Of a stretch of 64,000 bases of DNA, positions 47,541-60,566 are shown one piece after another. How positions within the stretch are numbered: position 1 is the stretch's first letter; each line of letters opens with the position of its first letter. The position numbers were made by a program, and so were the translations under genes. The stretch spans positions 2,122,340 to 2,186,339 of the forward strand of contig VJWN01000001.1 in NCBI GenBank assembly GCA_007644065.1, written 5' to 3'. The stretch is from Margaritispora aquatica. Taxonomy: Eukaryota; Ascomycota; Leotiomycetes; Helotiales; Discinellaceae. Under the pieces are notes generated by a model, which made no database searches, had not been told where the DNA came from, and worked only from the letters and a program-made list of their open reading frames with translations.

Positions 47541-50433
47541 TCAGCTTTTTTTGGACCTGGAAAGAATTAGCAGGAAGTCGAGAGTAGACAGAAAAGATAG
47601 TAATACCGTGACGAACCTTTTCCCGACGACGACTTGACGGGCTTTCCAGTCATCCATCCCATCAGTCCCTTGGGTGGCTCAGACTTCTTTGATTTTGATG
47701 ATGACTTCGGAGGGCCTTGGTTCGGGTTAAGAACAATGACGGGAGGGCCACCGGGACCATGTCGATCCATAGGATGTCCTGGTCTTTGTGGTGGCATACC
47801 ATGATTGTTAGGCCATCCTGGAGGAGGTGGTGGGGGAGGTCCGCCCCTGTGAGCGGAAGGAGGAGGACCTGGTGGTGGCATTCGAGGACCATGGCCACCT
47901 TGACGATGACCGCGGCTGTTGGGCCTTGGGTCAAAGTGATGGCCCATTGGTGGACCAGGCATACCTTGCGGAGGAGGTTGTGGTTTGGGTTCTGGAATGG
48001 GCCACATATGCATAGTGATGGACCAGTCCGGCTCGATCATTGTTGCCCAGACTTGAGGGAGAATAATCTCACCATTGGGTCCTATCAGATCATAATGGCC
48101 TTCTGCTACGTGAGGTCCAATGACTTCAACGTGCAAAAAGGCTTGCTTGATCAACTCCTCCATGCCCTATGAAATATTAGCATTCGTTAATCAATATCAG
48201 ATCCATTGTACTGACCTCCCATGTCTCACACAAGTGAAATGGGAAACTGAATTTCCGTCCCACAGCATCCTTGAATCGGAGAGGCTTCTTCTTCTCACTG
48301 TCGGGTGTCGTCGCCTTGGCCAAAGCAGCTTCATTCTCCTTCTTGAGCTTTTCTGCTGCCTCCTCTGCCTCCTTCTTCAATTTAGCAGCTTCATCAGCGG
48401 CCTCCTTCTTCAACTTTGCCTCGAGTTCAATCGCCTCTTTCTTGAGGTTAGCAATCTCGGCGAGAGTATCAGCTTTGGCCTTTTCTTCAGCAGCCTTCTC
48501 TTCGGCCTTCTTCTTTTCAGCCTCCGCGGCCTTCTTCGCGTTCTCGACTCCCATTGCCATTGCAGCTTCGCGCTCTTCTTTGAGCTTCTGCTCCCATTTC
48601 TCCTTCTCTTCGGCTGCCTGTTTTGCTGCAGCTGCCGCCGCTTCAGCAGCAGCTTTTTGCGCAGCCTCGAAGCTTGCAATTGCCGCTTTCTTCTCCTCCT
48701 CTAACTTCTTCTCCCAAGCTGCCTTTTCTTCAGCGACTTTCCGGGCAGCTTCTGCACGAGCTTCAGCTGCAGCCTTCTGTGCCTCCTCATAAGCGATGAG
48801 GGCAGCTTTCTTCTCTTCCTCGACCTTCTTCTCCCAGGCTGCTTTTTCCTCGGCGGCCTTCTTAGCAGCCTCAGCTCGCGCATCAGCAAGTGCACGCTGA
48901 GCAGCTTCGAAATTAACAAGTGCTTGTCGTTTCTCTTCCTCGACCTTCTTCTCCCAAGCTGCCTTCTCCTCAGCAGCCCTTTTGGCAGCTTCGGCTCGCT
49001 GCTCAGCGACTGCACGTTGAGCAGCCTCGAAATTGGCCAGTGCTTGTCGTTTCTCATCTTCGAGCTTCCGCTCCCAGGCGGCTTGCTCTGCAGCGGCTTT
49101 CTTGGCGGCCTCGATTCGGGCCTCTGCCATGGCTCGTTGGGTATTTTCGAAATTAGCGAGTGCTTGACGCTTCTCCTCCTCAACTTTTCGTTCCCACACA
49201 GCCTTCTCCTCTGCTTGCTTTCGGGCATTCTCGGCAGCAGCAGCAGCTTGAGCTCTCTGTGCTGCCTCGTGCGCCTCAAGTGCGGCCTTCTTCTCCTCCT
49301 CGAGTCGCTTCTCCCAAGCAGCCTTTTCTTCGAGTGCTTTCTTCAACATCTCAGAAACAGATTTCGCCTCGGCCTCCTTGGTTTCTCGAGCTACAAGTTC
49401 TCTGCGAGACCGCTCCGCTTCTTGTCGGTGTTTGCTGATTTCAACCTCCATGGCCATCATCCTCTTTTCTTGCTCCAGGTCTACCGGTGGTGAGACCACG
49501 GAAACCTCGCTTGGGGGACCCCATTGCCGATTATGTTCGTAGTACGAGTGTTGTTGCTGTTGCTGTTGCGGATGTGGCGGAGCAACTCCATGTGGTCCGT
49601 AACCTTGGAAGCCACCCCCATAACCTCCATGGTGGGTTGGTGGTGCTGTAGGATATTGCATCAAATCATGTCCACCATATGGCCCAGGAGGATTGTGTGC
49701 AGACATTGCGTGGTGATTGCCATTGAAGTATCCAGCTCCAGGCGGTTGTGGAGGTGCGGGCTGAGGAGAGAATGGATTCGGTGGATACTGTCCATAGCTG
49801 GAAGGGGTGGCATAGTGTGTTAATGCGCCAGGTGCAACACCGCCAAAGGGAGGTGCATACCCTCCCCCTCCAGCAGGTCCGCTGTATGAGGATTGGGCAT
49901 AACCCGGTAGAGGCATCCGCTGGCCATAGTTCTGCGGCCCACCTCTACCGTACCCAGGGAAATCGTCGAGAGGCTCCACACTTGATGGTGGTGCCGGCAC
50001 TGGGTGCCGTTGAACTCGTGATGCGGGCGCTCTTCGAGAAGGGCGTTCTGATGTTGTATGTCTTCGTGTTGGGCCCCGCGTTGATGGTGGTGGCCGACTT
50101 CGACTTTCGCTATCCCTTTCTCTGTATCGTGTGGTCGTTCGAGGCCGAGAAGTCGGTCTGGAGGCACTTTCCGATGGCTCTATCTCATCCGCGGAATATA
50201 CCCAGGAGCCCTCTAAATGATCAGAATACTCGTTACTGCCTGGGTCTGAAGGAACATAGACTCCGGAATTACCTGATGAGTCGTCCTCGTCGGTATAGGA
50301 ATCCCGAGAGGTTGATCGACTTGAACTTCCGGTTGGCGATTGAGTTGTGATGGTAATCGATGCTGGAACGAGGAGTGTTAGTGTATGTTTACGAGTCAGA
50401 AGAGAAGAGCGGTGGGCCGCAAGACTTACGCAT
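47541..50433 (-). CDS. Coiled-coil repeat protein with C-terminal ubiquitin-like domain
   Basis: Exons 50430-50433, 48216-50362, 47607-48166 and 47541-47556 (read downward) give 908 aa. The first coding exon is only ATGC, giving MPSITITTQSPTG after splicing. Order: Ser/Arg-rich disordered N-terminus (1-150); Pro/Gly/Tyr/Gln-rich low-complexity part (150-310); a very long Ala/Glu/Lys coiled coil (about 330-690) built on a 40-residue repeat; then a conserved C-terminal ubiquitin-like fold (RFKDAVGRKFSFPFHLCETWEGMEELI..., about 705-785); and a Pro/Gly-rich tail. The fold is widespread in fungal proteins of unknown role. The last intron is inferred from a CTAAT branch site; if retained, the protein ends at 47567 with a different tail. 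Confidence 0.82.
48560..49400 (-). repeat. 120-bp coding tandem repeat, about seven units
   Basis: The motif that encodes (A/E)EKAAWE(K/R)K(V/L)EEEK recurs at a 120-bp period (near 48589, 48708, 48828, 48948, 49068, 49188 and 49308). Each unit encodes 40 residues with one Trp. Confidence 0.9.
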
Positions 50434-53319
50434 TGGAAGCAATGCTTTTGAAAGGAATTATCTCCAACTTCTGACCTTGTAACCAAGCCAGAGTAGAGAT
50501 AGTCCTTGTGTTTGGTATGGATTAAAGGTGTGGGCAATTGGCCCTGGGGTTGGCAAGCGCCAGTCTTGATTGGTGCACTAAAGGAATCTAATGTTTCCAG
50601 TCTGGATCTCGAGTTGGCAGCGTAAGGACGAGCGTGTGAGGATGTCTGAGGTCTGAGGAGCTGGGAGCTTCCGTTTCTAGCCCAAGGGAACGGACAAAAA
50701 GCAAAGCCGTGTTCGTGTGATGTTTTGGTGTGGTATTGTATGATATCTTATGTCTTATGGTGTGCAGCGGCCAGTCGAGCTTTACTGTGTCTTGATTTTT
50801 TCTGCTGTTGATGGAACAGAATGCGCTTATGTTTGAAGTTTGGTTATTGCGGGAGCGACCGTAGCGGATTGTGCGCTTTGTGTCGAGTGTCGACAAATGC
50901 AAGTGGATGCAGATGTGTGATGGGTACGAAGATGTTCGTGCTGCACTGCTGCACTGTTGCCCGTCCGACTTCTCAAGTCGATTCGCGAGAGGGATGACCG
51001 AGGGGAGTCGTACAGATATGCGCGATTGACACGGGGTTGTTCTGGATTGCGATCGAGTTGCACTTGTACCGGACTAGTATTTCGTAGCAAAAGTAGGTGA
51101 GGGGTGCTGAGTTTGGCCCGAGTCGTGGATTTTAGGTTGGAGTTTGAGGAACGAACTTCTTTGGAAGACACTAGAGGAGGGGAAAGGCTAGGTAGAAAAG
51201 ATGTTAGTGTCTAGCTTGTCGCATTGACAATACTGGAATCTTCGTCGTCGTCGTCGCCGCCGCCGTCGCTAAAAGAAGGAGATGCAACGAAACCAACGAG
51301 GGTAAACGAGTGCAGATATCAACTAGAGCGCATCGGGCGAACAGATGTAGGGGAGAAGAAGGAAAAGGAGGGAGAGATGGTGCTCAGAATAGCTGAAGAC
51401 TGAATACTGGGGGGCAGACAGGATGACAGGACGATAAAGTGATGGTGCTTCTGAGGATCTTCTCCCCAATCAACCCCTCGCTTTGCCGCCTCTCATTCCA
51501 TGAACCATGAAAATCTCCCCTTCCAGTTCGATTGTTCGGCACACTTGACCTTGTCCACACAACACAGGCGACGGGAGTGCTGCTCAGCTGGGGTATGTAT
51601 CAAAACATATCCCCAGACCAACCTGATGTGCCTGAGGTGAGGGGTGGAGAGAAGGGAGAGAAGGGAGGAAGAGTCTAGTGTTAAGAAATGTACATACCTG
51701 GAACTGATGACCTGCTCTCCAAGGTATTGCTTTGATCAAAGGGTGATATCTGAAACTTAAATGCTGGTTCGAATGTAAAGCTGAGACGAGGTTTGAGTGG
51801 TGTGGTGGAGGGGAACCTGGAAGCCTGGAAGGTCAGAGAATGTCGATCAATAGAGGCTGGATCTGGATGGAAAGCTGGAAAATGTCGATGTTGAAAAAGC
51901 GTGATGCGATGGCGATGGCGATGTGGGTTGACAACAGATATGAGAAAAGTCCCAAGGAGTAATTGTTGATCCGGCTGTCGTTTAATGTTTAATGTGGTTT
52001 CAGGTTGGGCTTTCCTGTGAGGTTGTGAGGTGAGGTCGTGTTGTTGACTTAGATGTATGTCGGTTGGTGTTGCTGGGCTGTGTGTTTACCTTGGAAACGA
52101 CGCACACTTGTTCGTTACCCTGGCTCGTCCGTCACCAATAAAGTTCGGAGTAAATGTCGCAACTGTACTGCAAAGCTGGGGATGGCAGTACTGTAGGTAA
52201 AACTTTTCTTTTTCTTCTCGGTGTATATTGATATTGCCGGATAAGAATGGAAGTACAGTTTTAGGTAACGTGTAGATTAGGTAGTGAGTGAGGCGAGGCG
52301 AGGCGAGGCGAGGTGAGGTGAGGTAGGTGGAGCGACACGAGAGGTTGTGTAGGTATGTGATATATGTGTAGGTATGTAGGTATGTACTGTATGTACGGAT
52401 GTATGTATGTGGTAGGTATGTGGTGGTGGATAATGTGGAAAGTGTGTGATTTTCAAACAATTTGATAACTGATGACTGATGACTCTGATGGGAATTTTTG
52501 GGAATGTGCAGCAATTTTTCAAAGTTGCAGAGAGAAATGCTGGTTGGAGGCTTTGGGGTTTTTTTGCTGGGCTTTTCTGGCTGATTGCTTCAAGGTCTTC
52601 TTCTCCTACTTGTCTTGTGATCTATGAGGAGGCGATGCTTCAGGTAATCGATCATTTCAATGGAGTTCCAACGGAATAGGAGATCCAATGGAAAATGTTG
52701 CACGAAATGCACTTCGCTTGCCTCAGAGGAAAGCCTGGATTTGGAAGTGGCCGAGTAGGGAAAAAGTACCTGGTACGGTTGTACGTTGTACGTTGTGTGC
52801 TATGCTGCGGACTGTGACGGGACACTATTCTATCATGGAGCGGGAATTTCTCATGGCTGTATTCATCTATTTGTACATAACCATTCTCACTCCCATATTG
52901 AAACTCCTGCGCTGTCAATGACTCCTTTTCCCTTGATAATGGATCCCCATCTTACCGCCAGAACCAAGCTACACGAGTACTGAAGGCCTAGAAATACCAT
53001 AGCCAGCAAGAGTGGATGCTGACCGCTTCTCGTGAGCCAGCCCAACTCAAACCCGAGCATCCAATCCTAATGATGCCCAACCACAACGTTCACCATAATT
53101 GGTGCTTTGATTTTCAGACCTTCGCTCTGAGACTGCCACGACAACGGATGGACCCGCCTTGAGGCTGATTCGAATTTTTTAAGACAGGCAAACACAACCA
53201 CATGTACCTGTTCCGGCTCACTCCGGCTCTTTGGGATCTGCTCTCTCAACAATGACAGATCTCAGTGCACACTTCAAACTATGGGATTGTGAACTGCACT
53301 ATGCAAGGGCAGTCCCAAT
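50434..53319. promoter_or_regulatory. Long upstream region of the ubiquitin-like gene
   Basis: 2.9 kb without a supported gene; it runs to the 3' end of EMC2. It holds a (CGT/CGC)n run at about 51241-51269, a GAGGC/GAGGT tandem at 52290-52325 and a GTATG(T/G)-type run at about 52350-52415. A long leader or several transcription starts would explain its size. Confidence 0.45.
52290..52325. repeat. 5-bp tandem GAGGC then GAGGT
   Basis: About four copies of GAGGC pass into three of GAGGT, which suggests point change within a slipped array. Confidence 0.85.
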
Positions 53320-54444
53320 TCAGCGAGTGATTTTCGCAGCATCTGAAGATAGTAACGCTTTTGCTGCGATGACTTCGGCCATGTCAAAGCCTTCCCAACC
53401 AGCCTCACCACTGCTGCTTCGACGAACAATCTCGGAAAGTTTTGCCGTCGCTGTTTCGTTCAAACGCTCCACAGTCTTGAGATTGGGCATTGGCAACCCG
53501 GAATCCGATTTAGATTGCCGAGACGACTGGCTGAGACTTGTTAGGAGTCGTGCGCTGGTCTATGGTTTGTTAGGACGTGTCCAGTCAATGTTCTCGAATA
53601 TAGTTACCAGTTTCAGCCCATAGTAGCCACGCAAGTAATCGTCACACAGCTCAATACTTCTACAAAATCTTCGCATGGAATCAGCCAAGTATCGCTCCGC
53701 AGTAGCATCGGCACTGGAAGCCGCCATGTAGAGAACCTCGCCCAGACGTGCGTGGATCTGATGAACAATCAGCTATTATTTTGGGAAGGAATGATGGAAT
53801 TTACTAACATTCCATGCAAATGGTGTAATCAAAAGAACCTCTTCGAGCGCAAATATCGCCTGCTGGTACATTCCTTGGGACAAATACAAGTCTGATAGCT
53901 CAGCCCAGGCTTCGGCATCTGTGGGAGATGAGTCGAGAAATTGGTTCAGAGCCGTGATAGCCTCCGCCGTCCTCTTCAATGACTTGAGCAGTGCAATGCG
54001 GCGCTTCGATACTGGCTGTGTGCATGTCAGTAAAGATGTACTCGGTGTAAATTTTCGAACACGTACCATATTAGATGGATCTTTAACCAGAATGGTCTCG
54101 TATTCAGCAAGCACCTGCTTCAATGCTGCATCATCGTCTGCAACAGCCTCTTGCCATAATCCTCTTAATGCCATAATTCGTTCATTCTCTGCTCCAAAAC
54201 GTTCCGTGAGCCTCTCCAGGCACAGACGTGCCGAAGCCTCGTCGCCAGTACGCAGACATGACAGCATCAGGTTTTCATACGTAGTCCATAGTTCTGGAGT
54301 CTCTGCGGCAGACCAGAGAGAGCTGAGCGAGTATGATCCAATTGCAGAGGGAGTATTGCGGAGTAAAGTAGGAGCTTGCTGCGACAGCTGAAGGGCAACG
54401 GATGGTGGAAGATGCGCAGGTGGATGCGCGAGTGAAGACGCCAT
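53320..54444 (-). CDS. EMC2: ER membrane protein complex subunit 2 (TPR protein)
   Basis: Exons 54067-54444, 53809-54015, 53608-53757 and 53320-53559 (read downward) give 324 aa, close to the family length. EMC2 is the cytosolic TPR subunit of the EMC, an insertase for tail-anchored and multipass proteins in the ER. TPR helices are visible at SLWSAAETPELWTTYENLML, GDEASARLCLERLTERFG, AEAWAELSDLYLSQGMYQQAIFALEEVLLITP (most diagnostic) and ATAERYLADSMRRFCRSIELC followed by RGYYGLKL. The last exon is conserved in pattern with a closing helix. It is divergent from the AP-3 delta gene with 357 bp between starts. Confidence 0.92.
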
Positions 54445-54801
54445 TATTTATTGCAGTTCGATTGTAGCTTCGAATACTCTTCTGGGCACGGTATCAACAA
54501 TGCGGTCGGTACTCTGGAATGATGATGTTGGAGTGATCGCGAGGCTATCTGTATAGTAAGGTACCTAGCTAGACCCTAGGCTTAAATGACCCGAGCTCCA
54601 CCACGGCACGACACTTGTGGTGGGGGAAACTTGCCTTGCAGTTGTAGAGAATCACCATGATGCTTTTTCAATAAAGTCACATACAACCTGATTATATCTT
54701 TGCCCAAAACTCGGTCCTGAATTCTAAAATGATACCTGCTAGTCTAGATTAAAGCTGAAGCACCTCCGCATGACAAGAACTCTGGAAACTAGATCCCTAA
54801 G
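54445..54801. promoter_or_regulatory. Divergent promoter, EMC2 / AP-3 delta
   Basis: 357 bp between the two start codons, serving two housekeeping membrane-traffic genes. No TATA box is obvious. Confidence 0.5.
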
Positions 54802-57800
54802 ATGTGCGACCTCAATACAAGCTGTTGGCTATCCCAAAACTAATTCAGGTTTTGTGTAGGTTCGAGAAGTCGCTCTACGACCTCATTAGAGGTCTGCGAA
54901 ACCACAAGGGCAATGAGAAGGAATACATTCAGAACAGCTTGAAAGAATGTCGCGCAGAGATTCGAGGCCAGGACATGGGTCAGTGAGAGTTGGAAGTGCC
55001 TCCAAGGACAATGAATTCTGACGAATACCTCAGATCTCAAGGCCACTGCGCTCCTGAAGTTGGTCTACTTGGAGATGTTTGGCCATGACATGTCCTGGGC
55101 ATCTTTCCATGTCCTCGAAGTTATGTCCTCGGCGAAGTACATGCAAAAGCGAGTGGGCTACCTTGGGGCCGTCCAAAGCTTTCGAACAGACACCGAGGTT
55201 CTGATGCTAGCTACAAACTTGTTGAAGAAGGTAGTTATTGTTATATCGAAGATTTTGTGTGTACTGTAGAGCTAAGGATAGCCAGGATTTGACTTCGACC
55301 GCTGTGACAGTCATGTCTCTACCGATAATAACGCTTCCACATCTGATCAATCCATCCTTGGCCCTATCGACACTCTCTGACCTCCTTCCACGACTCAATC
55401 ACTCAAATCCCACAGTACGGAAGAAGACGATTGTAACATTGTATCGCCTAGCTTTGGTGTATCCAGAAACGCTGAGACCAGCATGGCCGAAGATCAAAGA
55501 GCGGCTGATGGATGAGGGTGAAGATCCAAGTGTCACTGCTGCTATTGTGAATGTCGTTTGCGAATTGGGTTGGCGGCGACCCCAAGACTTTCTGCCCCTC
55601 GCCCCTCGGCTATTCGAGCTTCTCGTAGATGGCGGAAATAATTGGATGGCCATCAAATTGATCAAACTTGTTAGTATATCCCTGTGGGTTTAGGTTGATG
55701 TCAAGCTAATTCCGATAGTTCGCTACTTTGACACCTTTAGAGCCAAGATTGGTGAAAAAGCTACTCCCTCCTTTGACTTCAATCATCCGCACGACCCCTG
55801 CTATGTCATTGCTCTACGAATGTATCAATGGCATTATCCAAGGCGGGATTTTGGATGATGGAGATGAATCATCGGAGATTGCTGTACTGTGTGTGACCAA
55901 ACTTCGAAGTATGATAATGGTGGAAGGAGATGCTAACTGTAAGTATTATACTCTTTGTAGTCTTGCGTGCTAACCAAAGTAGTGAAATATGTTGCTCTTC
56001 TTGCATTCAACAAAATCGTTCTGACCCACCCGTATCTTGTTGCACAGCAGGAAGATGTGATTATGGAATGCATTGACAGTCCCGACATCTCGATCAGGCT
56101 GCGTGCTTTAGATTTAGTTGTTGGGATGGTCAACAGCGACAATCTAATGTCTATCGCTGGGCGGCTGATGAGGCAACTGAAGAATTCTCGTTCACCTACT
56201 GCAGAAGAGCTAAATCCAGTATCGTCGCCTATAGAACCGGCTGCAGAATCTGATGATGAGTCCCCCGAGGTGGCTATCCGAAACAAGAAAAATGGGCCAG
56301 AAGCTCCTCTACTACCTGATGATTACAAAGTGGACATCATCAGCCGGATCCTGGATATGTGCAGCAGCAATAATTATGGCAACCTTGTGGATTTTGACTG
56401 GTATATCGATATTCTAACGCAAATGGTTCGAAGTGCTCCAGTTCCAACGTCATTAGGTCAGCAAGATTTCAAGGCCCAAAAAACTTCGGCTAACAGCGAC
56501 ATTTCCGAACGCATTGGAAACGAATTGCGGACTGTGGCAGTGAAGGTAAAAGCAATTCGACCACAGTCGGTTAATGCAGCTGAGACAATTCTAATCTCAA
56601 CCTACAACGATAATAACTCGTCAATTACTGTTAATAGTGGTGTGTTGAAACCTGTTGCGTGGATTGCAGGCGAGTATGCTTCAAACTTGTCAACTCCTGA
56701 TGGGACCTTGACTGCTCTACTGCAGCTTTCCAAAAGCTCTGCTCCTCCTGAGAGTCTCCATGTCTTTTTGCAAGCCATACTGAAGATATTTTCGCATATG
56801 GCTGGCAATGAGCAGGTGCAATGGACACCTGAGCGCAAAACGATGGTCTCATTGCTAATGGCGCGAGTTATTCACTGCCTTGAGCCTCTAGTGATGCATC
56901 CTGATCTTGAGGTACAAGAAAGGGCTGTTGAGTTTTCAGAACTTCTGAAGTTGGCTGCTGAAGCGTCCCAAGGCCAAGATGCCTTGAATGAGCCTGGACA
57001 ACAAGATGCACCATTACTACTTACACAAGCTATACCGCTTTTATTCTCTGGCATGGAGTTGAATTCTGTAGCAGTTGGGGCACAGCGAAATGTTCCTAAA
57101 CCTGATGGCTTAGACTTGGATCAACCCATAAACATGAACTTGTCCAGCCTTCTAAGAGATGTCGAGCTTGCATCTTTTGATGAGCCTGGTCTAGATGACT
57201 TCGAAGACTACTACCACAAGCCGGCTCCGGCTACAACGACAGCCAACTCGATGGAACCCGCTATTGGACGCCTTGAAGTTCATGACGAAAGAAACAATTC
57301 CTATCAACAAGCAAGTGAGGATAGCTATCTGGATCCAGATATTCTTGCACGGAGGCGAGCAGAAAGAAGGGAGAGGAATAAAGATGATCCTTTCTACATT
57401 GCACCAACAGAAGACAAATCTGAGATATCGACACCCCTTCACAATATCCTACAGAGCAACAATGGGCATGAACTGGATCTGGATGCAATCCCAATCATGG
57501 CGCTTGACCTGGGTAAAGCCAATACTAGAGCATCTGGTCAACTCTCGCCTAAGAAGGTGATTCCTCCAAAAGCCCGACAACGGATTCAAGTTACAGCAGA
57601 CGAGACACTTGGAGCCAGTGGTGCTTCAACGCCACGCTTTGATGATTCGGAAAATAGTCTTGAGGGCCCTCACAGACCAAAAACAAAGGGCAAATCACTT
57701 TTGCAGGTTGACTCGAGTCATATTGGTGCATTCTCCCTGGAAGGCAATGGATCTGAAGGACCACTCGACTTTGAACGCCAGCAGCGAGAAGAGGCTGAAA

Positions 57801-58117
57801 TGGCAAAGGCCGTGAAGGATGTCGAAAGGCTAAGGTTAGAAATGCAAAGAGCGAATGAAAGGATTGAAGCTGCCCAAGGAGTGGAAGGGACAGTTGTCAA
57901 GAAGAAAAAGAAGAAGGCTAAAGTGGTTGAGAATCCTTCCGACGGCATTGAAGAGATCTCAAACGTTGTAAAGAAGAAGAAGAAGGTTAAGAAGACTGTG
58001 ATTGACGAAGGAGATGTCGCTGTAGATGCCGCGACAACTGTTGCGAAGCCGAAAAAGAAGAAGAAAGCAGTGCGGGTAGAAGAAGTTCAGGCAGATGGAG
58101 TGGGTTCTGGTGCATAG
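54802..58117 (+). CDS. APL5: AP-3 adaptor complex delta subunit
   Basis: Exons 54802-54803, 54860-54978, 55034-55230, 55286-55669, 55719-55938 and 55983-58117 give 1018 aa. AP-3 carries cargo from the Golgi/endosome to the vacuole; delta is one of its two large subunits. The start codon is split by an intron (AT then G), which restores the family N-terminus MFEKSLYDLIRGLRNHKGNE. The adaptin HEAT solenoid spans about 1-600: ECRAEIRGQDMDLKATALLKLVYLEMFGHDMSWASFHVLEVMSS and VGYLGAVQSF are typical of adaptins. The hinge is acidic and Ser-rich, and the tail is Lys-rich with KKKKKK runs (about 960-1010), as in other delta subunits. Confidence 0.95.
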
Positions 58118-58406
58118 CAGATTAGCGGGTTGGTGCATGGATCGGCGTAAGGTGTTCTGCCATGCGCAGCTGAATATAGTATGATATCATGATGCAAAGA
58201 TAGATAAATGCATTGAAATGTATATATAGACCTCTGATACTCATCTAGCACACCTGAATCGCTACCCTCTACCGAGCCCCTTGTAATTGCCAAGCCACAG
58301 CCCCACTACACGGACCAGAGTCACGTGTAGATAGTCCTTATCTTCCCATGGAGTGGCCCAAAAGTTTTTCTAACCTCATCACGAATTTGTAAACGCAAAT
58401 ACAGAA

Positions 58407-60566
58407 ATGGAAAGTTCAGCCAACTTTATACCCTTAGAGGGGGGTCGCAGAACATCAGAAAATCCGAGGGAAATTACCAGCATATCTCGAACTTCAAGTA
58501 GACCTGCGAACATCATTGGCGAAACAGCTGGTAGGTTTTTGGCTCTATATTATTTCGCCAATTGCGCTCCTCCTAACACATTGCTTAGAGGATAGAAAGC
58601 GCATTGCTCGGGAAATCCGCCAGGCCGCGAAGAAAGAGAAGAAAAAGGGCAAGCAGGATGCCAAAAAGGCGCGAAAAGAAAATGGCATTCTACATCGCCG
58701 ATTGGTATGCATACCTACCATTTGTCGCAAAGGCAATCAATTGACTTGTGATGGTAGAATCGGAACGATGAGAAATACGTCAAGAATCAGGATCGAAACC
58801 GCCAGAGAAATATCGACCTGGAGCGGCGTGCGATTCAAGATGGGGCAGTTAAGCAAGCAGAACAACTGGCAGCGAAACACGACCCCAGCGGGAAAATGTT
58901 CAATGTTGGCGAGCTGGTCATAATGCCCGATGGACAAGTCAAATCCAAGCAGCGATTGCGCGAAGCCGAGGAGAGCAAGGAACGCAGAGCTCAAGAAGCA
59001 GCGGATTACGAGGCAAAGATTAAAAAGGCCAACGATGGGTTCAAGGAAGCTAGAGCTCTGAAGGAGGTCGAATTGGCTGCGAAGGGAAAGGAAATGAGTG
59101 TATACGAAGTACAAATGCTGCGCAAAAGATTCCCGGTACCTAGCAAAATCAGCAAGAAGCAATTAGCTCGACGAGAAATCTTCGCGCCCCGACCTCCCCC
59201 CGTCAAACCTGTTATTCCGGAAGGATTCTCGATACCTGAGGGCGAAGAAGATCTCCTTGCTCTATGGGATATTACCGACGAGGAGCTTATTAGGCGTGTC
59301 AATCGACGCAAGAAGGACAAAACACAGGCTGCTAAAGCACTTCGCAAGTTGCAGAAGGAAAAAAAGAAGTTCAATCGAGCTATGAAGATGATCAAGAAGC
59401 AGTGTGCAGTTGCTGGTGTCGTATATGACGTGGAGAAGGCAAGGAAGGAAGTGCTGGGGATGATGTCAGAAGCTTCAGATTCAGGCTCTGACGATGACGA
59501 GGACTCTGATGATGAAAACGAGGACGAGGACAAGAATGGAAATACAGCTGGATCTGGATTGGATTCGGATTCAGACTCAGATTCAAGCTCGGATAGTGAT
59601 TCGGAGGCTGAAGAGGAGGCGCCCAAGAAAACCAAGGCCGAGCTCAGAGCAGAGACTGCCTTAACGTTAAAGGGTGGCCGACCAAAGATCAATCTCGAGC
59701 TTCTTGCCAAAGCCAACGAGTTTGAACAGGCTCTCAAACAGAAGAAACGAGAAAAGAGGGACAAGAGGAGAGCTGAGAGAAAAGCCGAGGCCGAGAAAGC
59801 TGCAGCTGACAAGCTTAAACTCGAGAAAGAGAAAAAGGCTTTAGAGGAAGCTGAGAAGAAGACTCGAAAGACTGCACTTAACGGTGCCAAATCAGGTGAT
59901 AATTCGTCGAAGAAGCGTAAGCGATCTAGGGATGAAGAGGACGAGGAGGCAGTGAAAAAAGCCGAAAAGAAAGCGAAGAAGGCCGCAAAGAAGGCTAAAG
60001 AAGCTGAGGTCGAATCCAAACCCGAAGACATTGTCATGCAGTCCGAGCCAAAAGAACCCGAGGAGGACGCAGAGGCCAAAGCAGCGCGAGAAAAGAGTGA
60101 GCGAAAGAAAGCCAGAAAGGCAGAGAAAGCCCTCGCCGCAAAATCGGAACCAGACTCCGAGGACGACGAAGCGAAAGCCAAGCGAGAAAGAAAGGAGGCC
60201 CGCAAAGCAGAAAAAGCTGCCAAGGCCAAGCCAGCAGCAGAAAGCAACGACGACAAACTCGACCAAACAATTGCCGAACGTGAAACTAAGATAAAGACTC
60301 GAGATATCAGCGCACCGAATGTCGATCAATGGAATCCCGAGGCATTGGGTGGTGATGATGCTCGCAAGAGCAAGTTCATGCGTTTACTGGGAGCTGGAAA
60401 GAAAAATGTGGACGTCGGGAATGTTAAGCGCGAGAAGGGAGAGAAGGATGCTAAGAAGACGGTGGAGCAAATCTCGAAGGTACAGAGTGAGTTGGAGCGT
60501 CAGTATGAGATGGGCATGAGGATGAAGCATGATGGTGGTGGGAAAAGACGTGGTTTGGGTGCTTGA
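58407..60566 (+). CDS. Lysine-rich, probably nucleolar protein with SMAP-like C-terminus
   Basis: Exons 58407-58530, 58589-58704 and 58758-60566 give 682 aa. The bulk is low-complexity Lys/Glu/Ala with a Ser/Asp block near 315-360, typical of nucleolar proteins. A conserved block lies at about 225-300 (ITDEELIRRVNRRKKD, KFNRAMKMIKKQC). The C-terminus has QWNPEALGGDDARKSKFMRL followed by LGAGKK, matching the small-acidic-protein (SMAP) motif found at the end of KNOP1-type nucleolar proteins: a Trp-Asn, then KF(M/L)RL(L/M)G. It may act in ribosome biogenesis; that is inference. The start ATG is first in frame; two short introns follow. Confidence 0.8.

Noticed and set aside
48271..48792. 173-codon plus-strand Ala/Ser/Phe-rich frame
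   Set aside because: Antisense of the coiled-coil repeat gene.
50827..51171. 114-codon minus frame upstream of the ubiquitin-like gene
   Set aside because: No domain, no splice-compatible neighbour, compositional bias only; likely leader or promoter DNA.
59006..60256. 416-codon open frame on the minus strand
   Set aside because: It is the antisense of the Lys/Glu-rich gene at 58407-60566; Ser/Phe/Ala richness is what that codon use gives on the other strand.
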